Of a stretch of DNA of 64,000 bases, positions 24,300 through 35,686 are shown one piece after another. The position numbers and the translations under genes are program-made. Source of the stretch: Sambucus nigra (taxonomy: Eukaryota; Streptophyta; Magnoliopsida; Dipsacales; Adoxaceae); the NCBI GenBank assembly GCA_949130495.1, contig OX422211.1, positions 399,213,049-399,277,048 on the forward strand. Direction: 5' to 3'. Positions within the stretch are counted from its first letter, which is position 1; each line of letters begins with the position of its first letter. The notes under the pieces were generated by a model, which ran no database searches, was not told where the DNA came from, and worked only from the letters and a program-made list of their open reading frames with translations.

Positions 24300-25518
24300 G
24301 CGAGGGAAGTAGAGGAGGAAGTGGGGAAACTTATGGAGGCACATCCATTAGAGAAGCTCAATTCCCTAAGCGTTTATCCATCCCGATAATCAGGAAGAAG
24401 AGCAATGGTAAGTGGAGAGTATGTATATTCTTCAACGGACTAAACAAGGTACACCCAAAGAAAAAGTTTCCTTTTCCTAAAAATAGATCAATTGGTCGAT
24501 AAGACTGATAATCATGAACGCATAAATTTCCTCGATGCCTACTGAAGGTACCATTAGATCCCATTATTTGCCCCCGAAGAAGGGAACCTTTATTACCATG
24601 TTAATGTTTCACTTCAATATGGTGATTACATTGAAACTAAAAACATCAGGGCAACTTATCAGAGACTTGTGATAAAGATTTTAAGAAATAGTTGGGAGAT
24701 GCGATGAAAGTATATATAGATGAAATGCTTATGAAGAGAAGGAATAATAAGGATCACCTCAGAGACTTAGCAAAAACATTTGAAGTTATTTTCTATTATT
24801 GGATGAGGGTAAATGAAAAAAATTCTCCTTTGGGGTATTTGGTCAGTCAATAGGGGGATTGAGGCAAACCTGACGAGATCAAAATAATCATAAACTTCAA
24901 CCTCCAAGAACTACACGTGAGGTGCAAAGATGACTAGTACCCTCACCATTCTCAATTGGTTCATATCGAGGTCTTTAGATAAGTTACAACCTTTCTTCTA
25001 GAGACTGCAGAAAGAAAGGAAGGAAATATGGAATAATGAATGCACCCAACCACTTGAAGAAGTAAATAAGTACTTGAGTCGACCATCATTGTTGATGATT
25101 CACGGCGAAGTATCTACCTTATACCTTACGATGTTTGATAGTTTAGTTATATCGACTTTTATTTATAAGAAGAATAAGAGGCAAGCTCCTACATAGTATA
25201 TGAGCAAGACCTCACTCGACATAGAGAAGAGATACATGACATTGGAAAAGATAGCATACGCATAGGGGATGACCTTTGGTAACTTAAATTCCTACTTTAA
25301 GGAACGTACAATCATTATTCATAGCTCCTTCCCTCTGAGCGCGGAGCACTAGAAGGGTGATCTATCTAGATAGACGTCTAAGTTATGAGTTAATTTAGGA
25401 AGGTTTGACATCCAGTTCCAGCCTAGGGCTTCGATCAAGGGATATTTCATTGATTACTTCATCGTTGAGTTCTAAGGCGATAAATAATGATGGAGATTAA
25501 GGATTAAAGCAAAGAACT
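24300..25518 (+). pseudogene. RT part of the old Tat-type pol (left half)
   Basis: Decayed RT: KKSNGKWRVCIFFNGLNKVH, KIDQLVDKTDNHERINFLDA, YQRLVIKILR, the active-site motif VYIDEMLMKRRNNKDHLRDL (24710-24770) and later FFL/RETAERKEG-type and RNase H traces (YIVYEQDLTRHREEIHDIG). The catalytic YVDD is changed to YIDE (codons 24713-24724). Element B has inserted at 25519; the reading continues at 46445 with the second RNase H. The right flank repeats GAAAT where this flank ends GAACT. Confidence 0.8.
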
Positions 25519-26706
25519 TGTAAGATGGTAGTTTGATAAGATGGAGGCGTAACCCCTTTTGAGTACAGTATTGATCAGTTAAATAGCAACACTATTGATT
25601 AGCAATAGGATATACAAACACTACTCAATGAAGATAAACTCAGTTTGACTCACAGATCTTTCGTGTATAACTCAAAAGATAGTAATGAACTCAGAAGTAA
25701 CTTAGCTAGAGGGAGAGAGAAGTAAGCACCCTAGATACACCTTAGCAGGAAGCCAAAACACACCAACCACCGTCAAGAGTCTCTGTCAAGTATTAAAAAC
25801 TTCGTAATAAATGATAATGGTGGGTGAGTAAACTCTCTGGTTTGTAAAAACTCTCTCGTAATCACTTTTGAATTCTCAAAAAGATCATCCTCTCCTGAGA
25901 GGTTATTGGGGTCCTTAAATAGCCTCCCACGCCACCCCCAAGGCAACTCCACCATTAATGTCTGTGAAAGACATACTTCATACTTTATGTCACAAATATT
26001 AAATACCCGATGCACTAGTTGTCCCCACATCATAAACATTAAATGCCAAGACATGCCTTTTTCCTAACCACTGTGTGTCAGGGGGCTATTATCACAGAGG
26101 TGGCTCCCCAACTGTCTGACAACCCCAAATACCATGGTGATTTACTCAAGTGCAGGTCTGGCATTGCCTAGATGGTTAGTGATATCAGGTAAAGTGTATG
26201 TGACATTAAGTAGAGGGTTATTTGGCTCATAACTCAACACCCGATAGAACTCCCAGCTGCTCCGCCCGAGGTTCCATGGTAAGGGTACTTCGATGTTTTA
26301 CCAGGTATATCTAAGATGGTCAGGACAAGCCCCAACGGTGCCTCACTTATCAATCCTCTAAACCAAGTCCCTCTAAAGTTCCCACGGCGAGGTCATTCGA
26401 TAGAGCATGAAAGCTCTCCCAGGCCCTGCCAAGCCTGGTCTCTCGCGAGTACCATTTGACCTCACACTACAACTCTTTATTATTCTCGTTACATCATTAC
26501 AACTATTATAGCTTATAGTAAATATAAACAAAGATACAATATGACTAACACAACAAGCTAAAGTATGAGTTATCACGCTAAGCTGCCTCGCTGAGTTGAC
26601 ATGCTTGAGCTGCCACGCTGAGCTGCCTCAGTTTATTAATCCCAAACACTGTTGCTAATAGTGGAATTATCCCTAATCTCAGGATTACCTTCAAGCCCCC
26701 TCTACA
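25519..26706 (-). repeat. 3' LTR of element B
   Basis: 1188 bp. Same family as 45258-46444, 55666-56885 and 8521-8859. Contains ATGGAGGCGTAACCCC near the end and the TGAGCTGCC/TTGCCACGC-type short repeats near the start of transcription sense. Five-base flank GAACT on the left. Confidence 0.92.
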
Positions 26707-26717
26707 TTCTCCCCTTC
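26707..26717 (-). other. Polypurine tract of element B
   Basis: On the minus strand GAAGGGGAGAA immediately precedes the 3' LTR start TGTAGAGGGGG. It would prime plus-strand DNA synthesis. Confidence 0.8.
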
Positions 26718-27198
26718 ATGGAGAGATTTGTAGTTGGAACAAGAAATATCTGCATGAAAACTTCTTAATCCGATAAACGTTTTCTGTGAGCAAACAAAAA
26801 ATGTGGCATCCTTTCCTTCGTTAGAACCACCGCGTTAGAATCTCCAAGAAATAGTAAAATTCTCCCTGATTAACTGAACCGAAGTGGTACGGCTCATTCA
26901 TGCTTTGACGAAGGGACATCGCCACTTTTTCCTTATACTGAGCTTCAAGCGTTCTAACTTTATTATTTGAAATTATCCCAAAATACCTGCTAACCTTCTC
27001 AAATACTCGTTCTGATTATTGGTAAGTGAAATTCTCCCTTATAACGCTTCTCTATGTTCGAAAACGTAGAAATTCTACCCGATGTAGCTGAGTCACCATT
27101 TAAACAACGATTGGACTTGTGGAGAGGGGACATCGTTTCTTTTTGGAACCGTTGGGACATCTTCTCCCTTGGGAGTTATTAGATATGTCTGACAAAAA

Positions 27199-27392
27199 TT
27201 TTGGCGCCAAAACTCAAACTTGCTGAAGAAGGAAACCCTTTCTATTCCCTAGACATCGCTTCATAAATGATGTGGCGTTGTCATTACAACTATCAAGATG
27301 CCTCCCGAAGTGCCACGTGTTCATTTGAAATGATTATAGGAGGCCTTGCACATGTGTTGGTGGGAAAATCAATAGACGAGCTCCATAAAAGG
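27199..27392 (+). promoter_or_regulatory. Promoter-like region of the antisense PMD gene, with E2F-type palindrome
   Basis: TTTTGGCGCCAAAA (27199-27212) is a perfect palindromic match to the E2F site consensus of S-phase plant genes. A TATA-like CCATAAAAGG lies at 27383-27392, followed by a CT-rich, leader-like stretch (27400-27560) and the first ATG at 27613. Spacing suits a plant promoter. No expression evidence is available. The region between the LTR and 27198 shows no gene. Confidence 0.4.
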
Positions 27393-27612
27393 CTTCAAAC
27401 GTCTCTTTTTTCAAACCCTTCTCTTTCCTTCATCTTCTTCAAGCTCCCGTCTTCTTTAGAGAGAGAAAACTATGAGAAAACCTCCATTGTTGTCCAACTC
27501 TTTACACAGTTTCTTCCCTCTCCCATCTTTTGCGCCTCCACCTGGGGTTATGCTCCTCCCTCATTGTTTCTAGGCCTTCTTACCTAGATGTTCCATTCAT
27601 CGCCATTCTACT

Positions 27613-30600
27613 ATGGCTTCTTCAAGTGCTTCTAAGGTTTCCACCACCACTTCTCAGTTAGGCCCCCTTCTGCCACTTCTGGCACTGCTGCTGTCCCTAG
27701 TGCCGCTGCCCGGAATGCTGCTCGTCAAGAGCAACTACGATTTTATCACCGGGCTCCCATATTTGGTGAAAATGATAAATTTTTTGATGCATGCAAGACT
27801 TGCCATTTCTCATCCAAGTTTCACCCTTTACTGTTGGGTGATGAGGATATGGATTCATCAAAGTGGGGCTATCTTCCCCCAGAGGGGACTCCGCGCTTTC
27901 GTTTGGACCGTGGTGACTTCCCCTATTGTCAAATTGACTTCGAAGAACCTGGGGGGTCTCCAGGACATTTCACTACCTGGCATGTACATATGCAGAGTCC
28001 TTATGTTGCTCCTCTTACAAAGGTTGGTCTTCATCGAGCCTACTAGTTTGGGGAGTTCACCCTTTCCAAGCACAACGCGACGCTCCATGTGCTAGTTTCC
28101 AAATGGAACATCACAACTCACACATTCTTTGCTATGTCGGGAGAGTTCATCGTTACATTGGAGGACGTCTGTGAGCTCCTTAGGTTTGAGCCAATGGGTG
28201 AGTTCACATATCACGATGAGGCTATGGATGCCTAAGAGGCTGCTGATCGAGCTGAGCTAGATCGAATCTACCGCAGTTGCACTAGTTCCTCGACCAAAGC
28301 CACATTTACTCCCCTCATCAGCTATTTTTCTAAGCTTTGACCCCGAAGGATGGCAATGATGCAACGGGACGATGTAGAGGTACATCCCTGGAACTACCAA
28401 CCTACATACTTGTGTTGCTTTCATGGTTCTTCCTAACAAGGAAACCAAACGATCAACCTAGGAGTGACCTTATAAATATTTCCATTCGTTTGGACAGGGG
28501 TTTCAACCTTCCTCTGGAATCCATTGCCTTGGGTTCCCTCTATACCTAGTTGGATCGAACCCACATCGACTTGGCATGATCACTAGGTTATTATAACTTG
28601 GCCAATTTTGCCAACACCATTATTTTGGCGGGCTTCCTTTACACCCGTTTTCCTGCCATTGCCGCCAAGTCTATTTCTCTTCCCGTGAGCCAAGGTTTCA
28701 AGACCCCACACCTCCTATGTTTTCGTAAAAAATAAATTTGAAAGGAGATAATGGAACTTTTTGATCGTTTGGACTCCTTTATGATGAGGCCATACAGTGA
28801 GTCTACATTTGCCCATAGCTGGGATTTCTTTCCTTTTGCAGCCTCAATGGTTAAGTTAATCCTAGCTGTTGAAGATCCCTCGCAGGTCGTAGCGCTTGTA
28901 TTCACTCCTGGGTTTCTTCATTCCTATACTGAATGGGGATACACCTCAAAACCCTACAACCCTGATAGATGTAGCAGGAAGTTCGGGTTTGATCATGGGG
29001 CCCCTCGACCTGTGTTTCAATGCAACCACTCAAGGGCTACTTTCACTAAAGCTTTCACCTTCTAATGACACAAGGAAGGGGGATGTATCCACCTCTTATG
29101 CCACCGAGTTCTGTTTGGGGATGTTGAGAATGATTTAAGAGTATATTCAACCCCCCCCCCCCCCCCAATATCCCCCAGTCTTTTCTTTCTCTACTTTTGA
29201 ATTGGGTCTTAAGGGGAACTCCGTGCTTAGAGTTGAGTTTCCCTTAAGTAAAACCATTAAAGAATCTCTCCAGGAGTAACCCCCTCATTGACCAATGATC
29301 CCTACTGCAACCACGAAGCCCAAGGCTATTGCAACTCCCAAACAAATTGCCCCTTTGATCGAAGCTGCAATAGGTGAAGGGACTTCTCATCTACGTGCTA
29401 AAAAGACCAAGAAGTCCAAAGGTGGGGTTTCCTCAAAATCCAAGTCCCAAGCTCAAGCACAAACTCCATTGGAGGCATTCCCTATTGCCTCTGTACCCCC
29501 TGCCATGCCTGTAGAAAAGGACAAGGAGTTGAGAAGGCAAGCCCGGATAGAGGTAGAATGAATAAACGTTTAGTTTCAACGATGCGCTATCGTTGTTCCC
29601 CCTTTGGATTCCTTCCCCATGATCGTGGTTGATTTAACTGAGCCAACGGTGAAGAGGAGAAAAGGGTCGAGGGCACCTCAAAGTGTTGATGCAACGGGTG
29701 CAAGGAAGAAAACACTAGGCACTATGTCCCAGAAGAAACGGACAACCGAGATACCTCCATCCCCATCTCCCTCTGTTGCTTCCTCCTCTCCACCTTCACC
29801 AGTGGTTATACCTTCTCGTTCTCCATCTGCATCTCACGTATGTGTGCATGTTATATTCTTGTTCCTTTTTTCTTAAGGAAAGCTGCCTTTGCTTATTTCT
29901 TTGATAACTTTAGTGCAGGAAGTTGAATAAAGGCTCAGTACCCCTGGTTCCCTCATGAGCCGTTTCATGGGGGCGGGGGGTTTCGGTGTCTCTCAAGCCA
30001 ATACTAATCCTCCCCATTCACCCATGATAGGTCTTAGATAAACTCACTGTTCATCCTCCCAACGGGCCAAAGATGCTACTGCGGGGGCTGTTATCATTGA
30101 ATCTGTTCGAATATCTTCCCAACCATAGACAACCCCTCCAGTCCCTTTTGAATTACCGTCCGAGCAAGAGGTCCCTCTGCCCATCATGGTGGTTGAGGAG
30201 AGTTTCCCTGAGGTAAAAAAAAAAATTTCTTGTCAAGTCTTACATCTTTTCCTTGGCCCATTGGTTTGTTTATCATTCTGATATATTGCAATGTTTTAGG
30301 TGGAAGTGACGTCACTGATAGCTAACGTTCTCCTTCCCACTGCATTGACGAGACCCCTGACTACAGTTCCCCTTTTCGGTGCCATAAAGGGGGTAAGTTA
30401 GATGTATTCCTTCACCTTATTTTTTTTCTTTGTAGTTATTCCTTGTGTCTAACACTTGGTTTTTTATTTGCAGCTTTCGTCAAGCCTTACCCCACCCTTT
30501 GCACTTATTGACTTTTCTTTTTCCAAGACCAATGTTGCTTCTGATGCTCCTCGTGTTAGTTCTTCTTTACCCACCGGTGTTGGGGCATTTCTTGATAGTC

Positions 30601-30791
30601 CAACATCTTCTTCTAATGATACGCCAGTGTTGGCCTTAGTACCTTTTATAGGTGAGGGAAGTTTGCCTACCATTGAGGCTTCTTTAGCCAAGGGCCCCGT
30701 TGAAGCTACCGAGGCAATGATCCCGCCCCCAACGGTTTCTACCAGTATGGCCCTCGTGGTGACTCCCGTTCTCACTCCTACTACTGCTGAG
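27613..30791 (+). pseudogene. Antisense plant-mobile-domain (PMD) accessory gene, element B copy, exons 1-4
   Basis: Starts MASSSASKVSTTTSQ, loses frame around residue 18-20, and continues with QEQLRFYHRAPIFGENDKF, SSKWGYLPPEGTPRFRLDRG, then the PMD core: NATLHVLVSKWNITTHTFF, MSGEFIVTLEDVCELLRFEP, RSDLINISIRLDRGFNLPLE, ALGSLYT and YNPDRCSRKFGFDHGAP. The first four of these motifs run with few stops. After the core comes a basic, Ser/Pro-rich tail (29295-29876). Consensus introns separate the tail exons: 29838-29918, 30213-30299, 30393-30472 and a final long one from 30792. PMD is a domain shared by MAIN/MAIL-type nuclear proteins and many plant transposons; its activity is not established here. 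Stops at about 28046, 28235 and elsewhere inactivate it. The gene converges on pol, which is on the other strand. Confidence 0.75.
29151..29166. repeat. C16 homopolymer
   Basis: Sixteen C in a row within the PMD gene, at the end of a decayed exon. It may be a real slip-prone run or an assembly-sensitive site; length is uncertain. Confidence 0.8.
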
Positions 30792-30834
30792 GTACTTTGA
30801 TAATTTCTCTGGATTTCTGAGTTTCTCAAACTTC

Positions 30835-30955
30835 ACCTATGTTTGTGACTTAACAATGAAAACACTTGTTAAGTTTTTTTTTCATAAACTCCACCTATAT
30901 TGGTGACTTAATAAAAAAAAATGCCTGTTAAGTTTTTTTCAAAAGCTCCACCTAT
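30835..30955 (+). repeat. Minisatellite of the PMD gene's last intron, left part (copy B)
   Basis: Two units of the 55-60 bp repeat (GTGACTTAACAATG, TGTTAAG, CATAAACTCCACCTAT), cut by element C after CCTAT at 30951-30955. Confidence 0.85.
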
Positions 30956-32459
30956 TGGCGCGGCGGAAAAAGTGTGCTCGTGTAAGTGCACAATCGTCGT
31001 GTGTTTCGCCGCCGCGATACAAAAGAAAACCTAAGCTACTACTACACTTGACAAGAAAGTAAAGCGGTAAGTCGGGTATCGTAAATCCACAAGGAGTGAT
31101 TGAATTTTAGACTTTAATTGTTTTATAACTTCAGGAAATAAAAGTGTAAAATAAATAAATGAAAAGGTGAATGGGTGGTTGTCGTGACAAAAGAAAAGAA
31201 TAAGTTACGCTAAATTAAAGTAAATCGAGGATCGGGATCGCATCCTACCAAACGGATCGAAACAACTACTAATTAGAATTAAGGCTCGAAAGCAATTTAA
31301 TCGAGCATTCACAATTAAGCATAAACATCACGCAAGAAGGAATTTAACCCAAAGTTGCGAGATAAAACATTTAACTGAAAAATGGTCACACGCGGATTAA
31401 ATTCGGATTGTCGCTATAAACTCTAACGTTGCGTGACAAAGTAAGATAAACGCTTAACAATCCAACTTTGATACGCGCGGTTTCAATTAAACGCAATTTT
31501 ACACAAAACCTAATTTTCGAGGTCCAAACCCGAAAATGGCGGAAACGCAATCCCGACCCTATTTATCTAAGGGCTATACATAAATGAAACTAATTAACAA
31601 AGCAATAAAGTAATTAAGCAAGAAATGAACAACTAAACTAATTAACAAAGCATGAAATTAATCTAGAAAGCAAGAAATGAAGGAAAACAAGCTATATTAA
31701 TGGAGAGGGAAGATGAATAGTCAATCTTACAAACCAATTAGATGTCAAACCAAGAGGGATTGAAGAAGAACCAAGCAAATCCCACAAAACCCTAACTAAA
31801 CTAAGCTAAAATTGTATATATGGCTGGTCTTTTATTACAAAACCAAAATTTGGCTTATATAGTAAGTTGGATTAAAAGAAAAGAAGAAAGAAAAGAAAAG
31901 AAAAATATCTGCAGAAAACAGAGCATCGATCGATCGACCCCTTTGGTCGATCGATCGACCTAGGCAAAACTTCGGCAAATCCAGAATGGTCGATCGATCG
32001 ACCATTAGCGTCGATCGATCGATCAAGCAGGGCAGAATAAGGCAGCAGCAGCCCCTGCTTCTTTTCTTCCTTTTCTCCTCTTTTGCTTCCTTGTTTTTCC
32101 TCCGCAAGAATCGCCGTAACTTCTTCGTTATGTATCGGAATCGCGCACCGTTCGCGGCCACGCGAAGCTAGCGAGGAGAGATACAACTTTTGTGAGATGT
32201 CGGGCCAGGTAGCCAAGCTGTGAAAAGACTAAAATGCCCTTGCGCGTGCGATAGTGTACGGAAATCGAGCGGAATGTATCCGAACTTCATACTAAGCATC
32301 CAAATACCTACAAAAGCTCAATTAACCCCTGCAAAACATGTTAACATATAAATCCGAGGGTTGTCTGGTTAACGAGCATAAATATAGGGATTAAGATACC
32401 CGAGGGGGCTAATAACGCGTAGGTTAACGGGTGAAATACGCAATATTTGCGGCGCATCA
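30956..32459 (-). repeat. 3' LTR of element C
   Basis: 1504 bp. A cluster of self-complementary words (TCGATCGATCGACC in several orientations) at 31925-32035. CAAAAGCTCAATTA near the far end is shared with the 10615-12038 LTR. Confidence 0.93.
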
Positions 32460-34632
32460 CACCCCCTAACTTACACATTGCTAGTCCCTAGCAATGAAAT
32501 AGGAAACAACAAGAACTACAAGAAAACCCAAAACAGGAGAAGTACAAAAATATGGTATAAAAGCAATAAAAAGATAAGGCCACTTTCGCGGGCGATTCGA
32601 TTGCATTTAGCGTATGCAATAAGCCGTTAAACCCCTAGGTTACCCTAGTGGACGAGTGTCGTCTCGTGAGGGTTTTCAGGGATGGAACCCACAAACATCA
32701 TATGGTTTCCTCAAAATATGCCCAACCCAACATGCGACAAACTCAACAACAACGAAAAAGATTTTAAACATGTTATTAGCATATTGAACGAATTCAAGCT
32801 AAAGTCCGTTGTTATTAACAGATTGAATGCACCTCATATAATTGAAACTTTAAAAGTGGGAGGGGGGAAAGCACATGCATATTGTGATTTGGTAAAAACT
32901 TAAATAAACCGGATAAACATAAAGGCAAGCATATATTCAATCCTCACGGGCATTACGCTCAACAAATGAAATCACTCTGAAAAGGGAGGTAATACACGGG
33001 ACATGCGGGCATAAAGAGTAAATGTAAATGGAAACTAGGCCGCGCACATGTCACAGATGAAGAACGCTATATATAAAATGAAAAACTGTAATTTCAATGA
33101 AAGGATACCGCACACTAAAAGAGGCGAAATGCATTTTCACAGATTATCAAAACTATTATGACTTTTAAATTAAATGCACCCTAAGATCACATAGGACTTT
33201 AATAAGGTTATGATGTAGGCATGGCTAGGGTGCGAAACGAAGGAATGTATGTACGGATTCAAAGTGTTCGGAATGAAAACTCGGGATAATGGGAGAATGC
33301 GTGCAATAACAAAATTGGAAAAACAAGTTCCAAAACAAGCATTAGATATATCATCGGGGAGAGTAATCAAAGCTTATTGAACTATATACACAACATATAC
33401 AACTTTCTGTTTCTTTTTCTTTTCTTCTTTTTCTCATTTTTCTCTTTTGTTTTCTTTTGGCTTTTTGCTTTCTCTTTTTCTTCACTTTTTCACTACTTTC
33501 TATTCTTTGCTTATCAAACTCTCATGTGCCTAAAATTGCAACCGCAATACAACAACAACATTCAATCCCAAGTAACATTCCAAACAAAGGTATGGAAGGT
33601 GTATGTATGGATTAAAACTCCAATTTGGAGTTGGTTATGGGATTTTGGGTAATGAAACGAAAGGCTGTATTTAGGCTCAAAGGGGTTAACGAGGGAAACA
33701 TATATGGTCAGGTCAAGGCTAATATGGGTGATATAACAAAGATGGCCTATGATCATTTCCAAAAGTTTACGCAATTCTCGAGTCAAAACAATATATGAAA
33801 ATCATGATCAAGTAACACATTTCAAGTTTGAACTCAATTAATGAACGGTCAAATGAAAGAATAGTGAGATTACCAACGAATTCAACGTTTTCAATGAGAA
33901 AAGAATAGTGTATAACACTCACAAACGACGAAAGGTACAAAGCTTACTCGGTGTAAGTATATACAATGCAACAAAAGATTACCGAGTTATAAAAATCTTA
34001 AACCAAATCAATATGACAAGGAAAGTGCATATGCTCATGGGATAAAGTTTAATTCATGAAGTTATTCACAATATCAATGATATGAGGACTAAAGTCTAAT
34101 AACTTCTAAAATCGAGAACATGCATCATTGAGTTGTCTATTGGATCGGGCAATTATTAAAATTTATCACTGGAAACAAGGCAAAATGCCCAACAAAGGAG
34201 AAAAAAGAAAGAAAATATTTTTGAAAATTTTTAAATTTTTCACAAAAAGGCATACTTAGTAACTAAATGTGAGCAAATCCATGGACAAAACAAAGAAATG
34301 GATAGAATATCATACACCCCCTAACTTAAATGTTGCATTGTCCTCAATGCGCATTAAGAACACAACACAAAGAGAGGAAAAGAACGATATTACCCAAAAT
34401 TGGAGCGATCTCCATAAGCGCGAGTCCAAAGGAATCTACAAAACAAGTTAGTACCGAGCATAGCAAAAACAAATAACAAAAAGTTAACTAATTACACTAG
34501 ACTAAATTAAAAGGAAAGAAAAATAGGAAAGAAAGAAAATTAAAAAGCTAACTATTTACAACCTACTATTTAGGCTTCACACTAACTATACACTAGAAGT
34601 CTAAATAGTTGAGGGTCCACCCAAAAAGGGAT
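32460..34632 (-). other. Non-coding interior of element C
   Basis: 2.2 kb without a convincing ORF. It starts with the polypurine tract complement CACCCCCTAA. A long pyrimidine tract (33400-33500) creates an artificial Phe/Ser-rich reading. It is collinear with 12039-13184 plus 16095-16790, which argues for a conserved, probably cis-acting or structural role. Confidence 0.75.
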
Positions 34633-35550
34633 TTAACTTTGAAAGATCAACGGTGGACCCTCCAAAGCGAACATGCCTCCCGAAAGATATGAATTCCGTT
34701 TGAACAACGGAAGGCATGTGGGTGGTAAAAAAAGTGAACCATCGCTAATTTGAAATTTTTGAAGGACGATGGGGGATTTGGATAATAAGGGGGAAAGGTA
34801 CACTAGAGATCCAAGAAAAGTCGACTCATCTCCCAAAGATTTTTCAAGTGGAATGGGAGATAGTGCACACACGGGGATAGGTTCCATCGAAAACAAGTCC
34901 GGTAAAGAGTCCTCATCGGCAAAAAGTGTAGAAGTTTTAAAAGTTTCTACCGACTCATAGGAATCAACCGGTAATTCTAATGGTTCAATGACGGAAAACG
35001 TATATGGTGATGAAACAAATTCAATCTCAATCGACTCATCGTCGGAAGGAGATTGAATTTCGGGAGAGAGAGATTCACATTCGATGAGAAATTCTCTGAA
35101 AAAGTGAGGTGAAACACAAGTTTCGACCTCCTCGTTGTTTTGTGCAAAAGAATTCATCTCATCATAAAGTGAACCAAGTCTCATTCCAGCATCATTTAAG
35201 CTTTCCAAACCTTGGGAGTAAAGAAGAAAAGTTTCTTCCAAAGTAGGCTTCCTCGGCTCAAGAGCTTCGGACTCCTTATTTGGTTGAAACTCGTCTTCGA
35301 AAGTAATGAAATAAGAATCGTCATTGGATTCGAATAATGAATCCAACTCAAGCTCCCAATAACGATTTTCATTCCGATAAATGTTTTCAAGTCTTTCATT
35401 TTCAAGAAAATCTTGAAAATGGAGAACTTGAAAACTATCCCCAAAGTAAGAATCATTAGAATAACCGTAATAACTATAATAATAGGACATGATTACCTCG
35501 TTGTTTGCAGATGGAGAATCCGAGCAAGAAAGTGAGCAACCGCGAATCAA
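34633..35550 (-). CDS. Acidic protein of unknown function encoded by element C
   Basis: Intact 305-codon ORF whose start lies 113 bp inside the primer-binding site, the usual gag position. The N-terminus is Ser- and Tyr-rich (a second possible start, at residue 21, begins MSYYYSYYGYSNDSYF). The body is rich in Glu, Asp, Ser, Phe and Leu, with short repeated-looking acidic segments (SPSDDESIEIEF, LFADEDSLPDLFSMEP), and the C-terminus is hydrophobic and Pro-rich (PPTCLPLFKRNSYL). I see no zinc knuckle, capsid motif, protease triad, transmembrane segment or signal peptide, and no similarity I can name. Absence of stops fits either selection or recent insertion. The older relative (10.6-16.8 kb) is truncated before this region, so conservation cannot be judged within the window. 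Confidence 0.6.
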   Translation of the reverse strand: MIRGCSLSCSDSPSANNEVIMSYYYSYYGYSNDSYFGDSFQVLHFQDFLENERLENIYRNENRYWELELDSLFESNDDSYFITFEDEFQPNKESEALEPRKPTLEETFLLYSQGLESLNDAGMRLGSLYDEMNSFAQNNEEVETCVSPHFFREFLIECESLSPEIQSPSDDESIEIEFVSSPYTFSVIEPLELPVDSYESVETFKTSTLFADEDSLPDLFSMEPIPVCALSPIPLEKSLGDESTFLGSLVYLSPLLSKSPIVLQKFQISDGSLFLPPTCLPLFKRNSYLSGGMFALEGPPLIFQS

Positions 35551-35663
35551 AGTTTCTTAGCGCTCAAAGTATGCAAATCCTGCAAAAAAGGTTAAAACAA
35601 AGAATACAAATACAAAAGGAAAAATACTACGAAATAATAAAACAATTACAATCTAAAACACAC

Positions 35664-35681
35664 TCCCCGGTAACGGCGCCA
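35664..35681 (-). other. Primer-binding site of element C
   Basis: Minus strand reads TGGCGCCGTTACCGGGGA, five bases beyond the 5' LTR end. It matches the 3' end of plant tRNA-Asp (complement TGGCGCCGTTGCCGGGGA) at 17 of 18 bases. This primer type is usual in Athila-like elements and supports the classification. Confidence 0.85.
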
Positions 35682-35686
35682 ATTTG

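Noticed and set aside
27667..28095. A 160-codon plus-strand ORF starting at 27613
   Set aside because: Only its first 18 or so residues are in the right frame; the rest is a shifted reading of the PMD gene.
31835..32216. Overlapping 108-121 codon ORFs in the element C LTRs
   Set aside because: They lie in LTR DNA, read through the palindromic GATCGATC cluster and appear on both strands; no domain.
33377..33652. Phe-rich 91-codon ORF in element C
   Set aside because: It is produced by a pyrimidine tract that also exists, without the ORF, in the older copy at 12950-13035.
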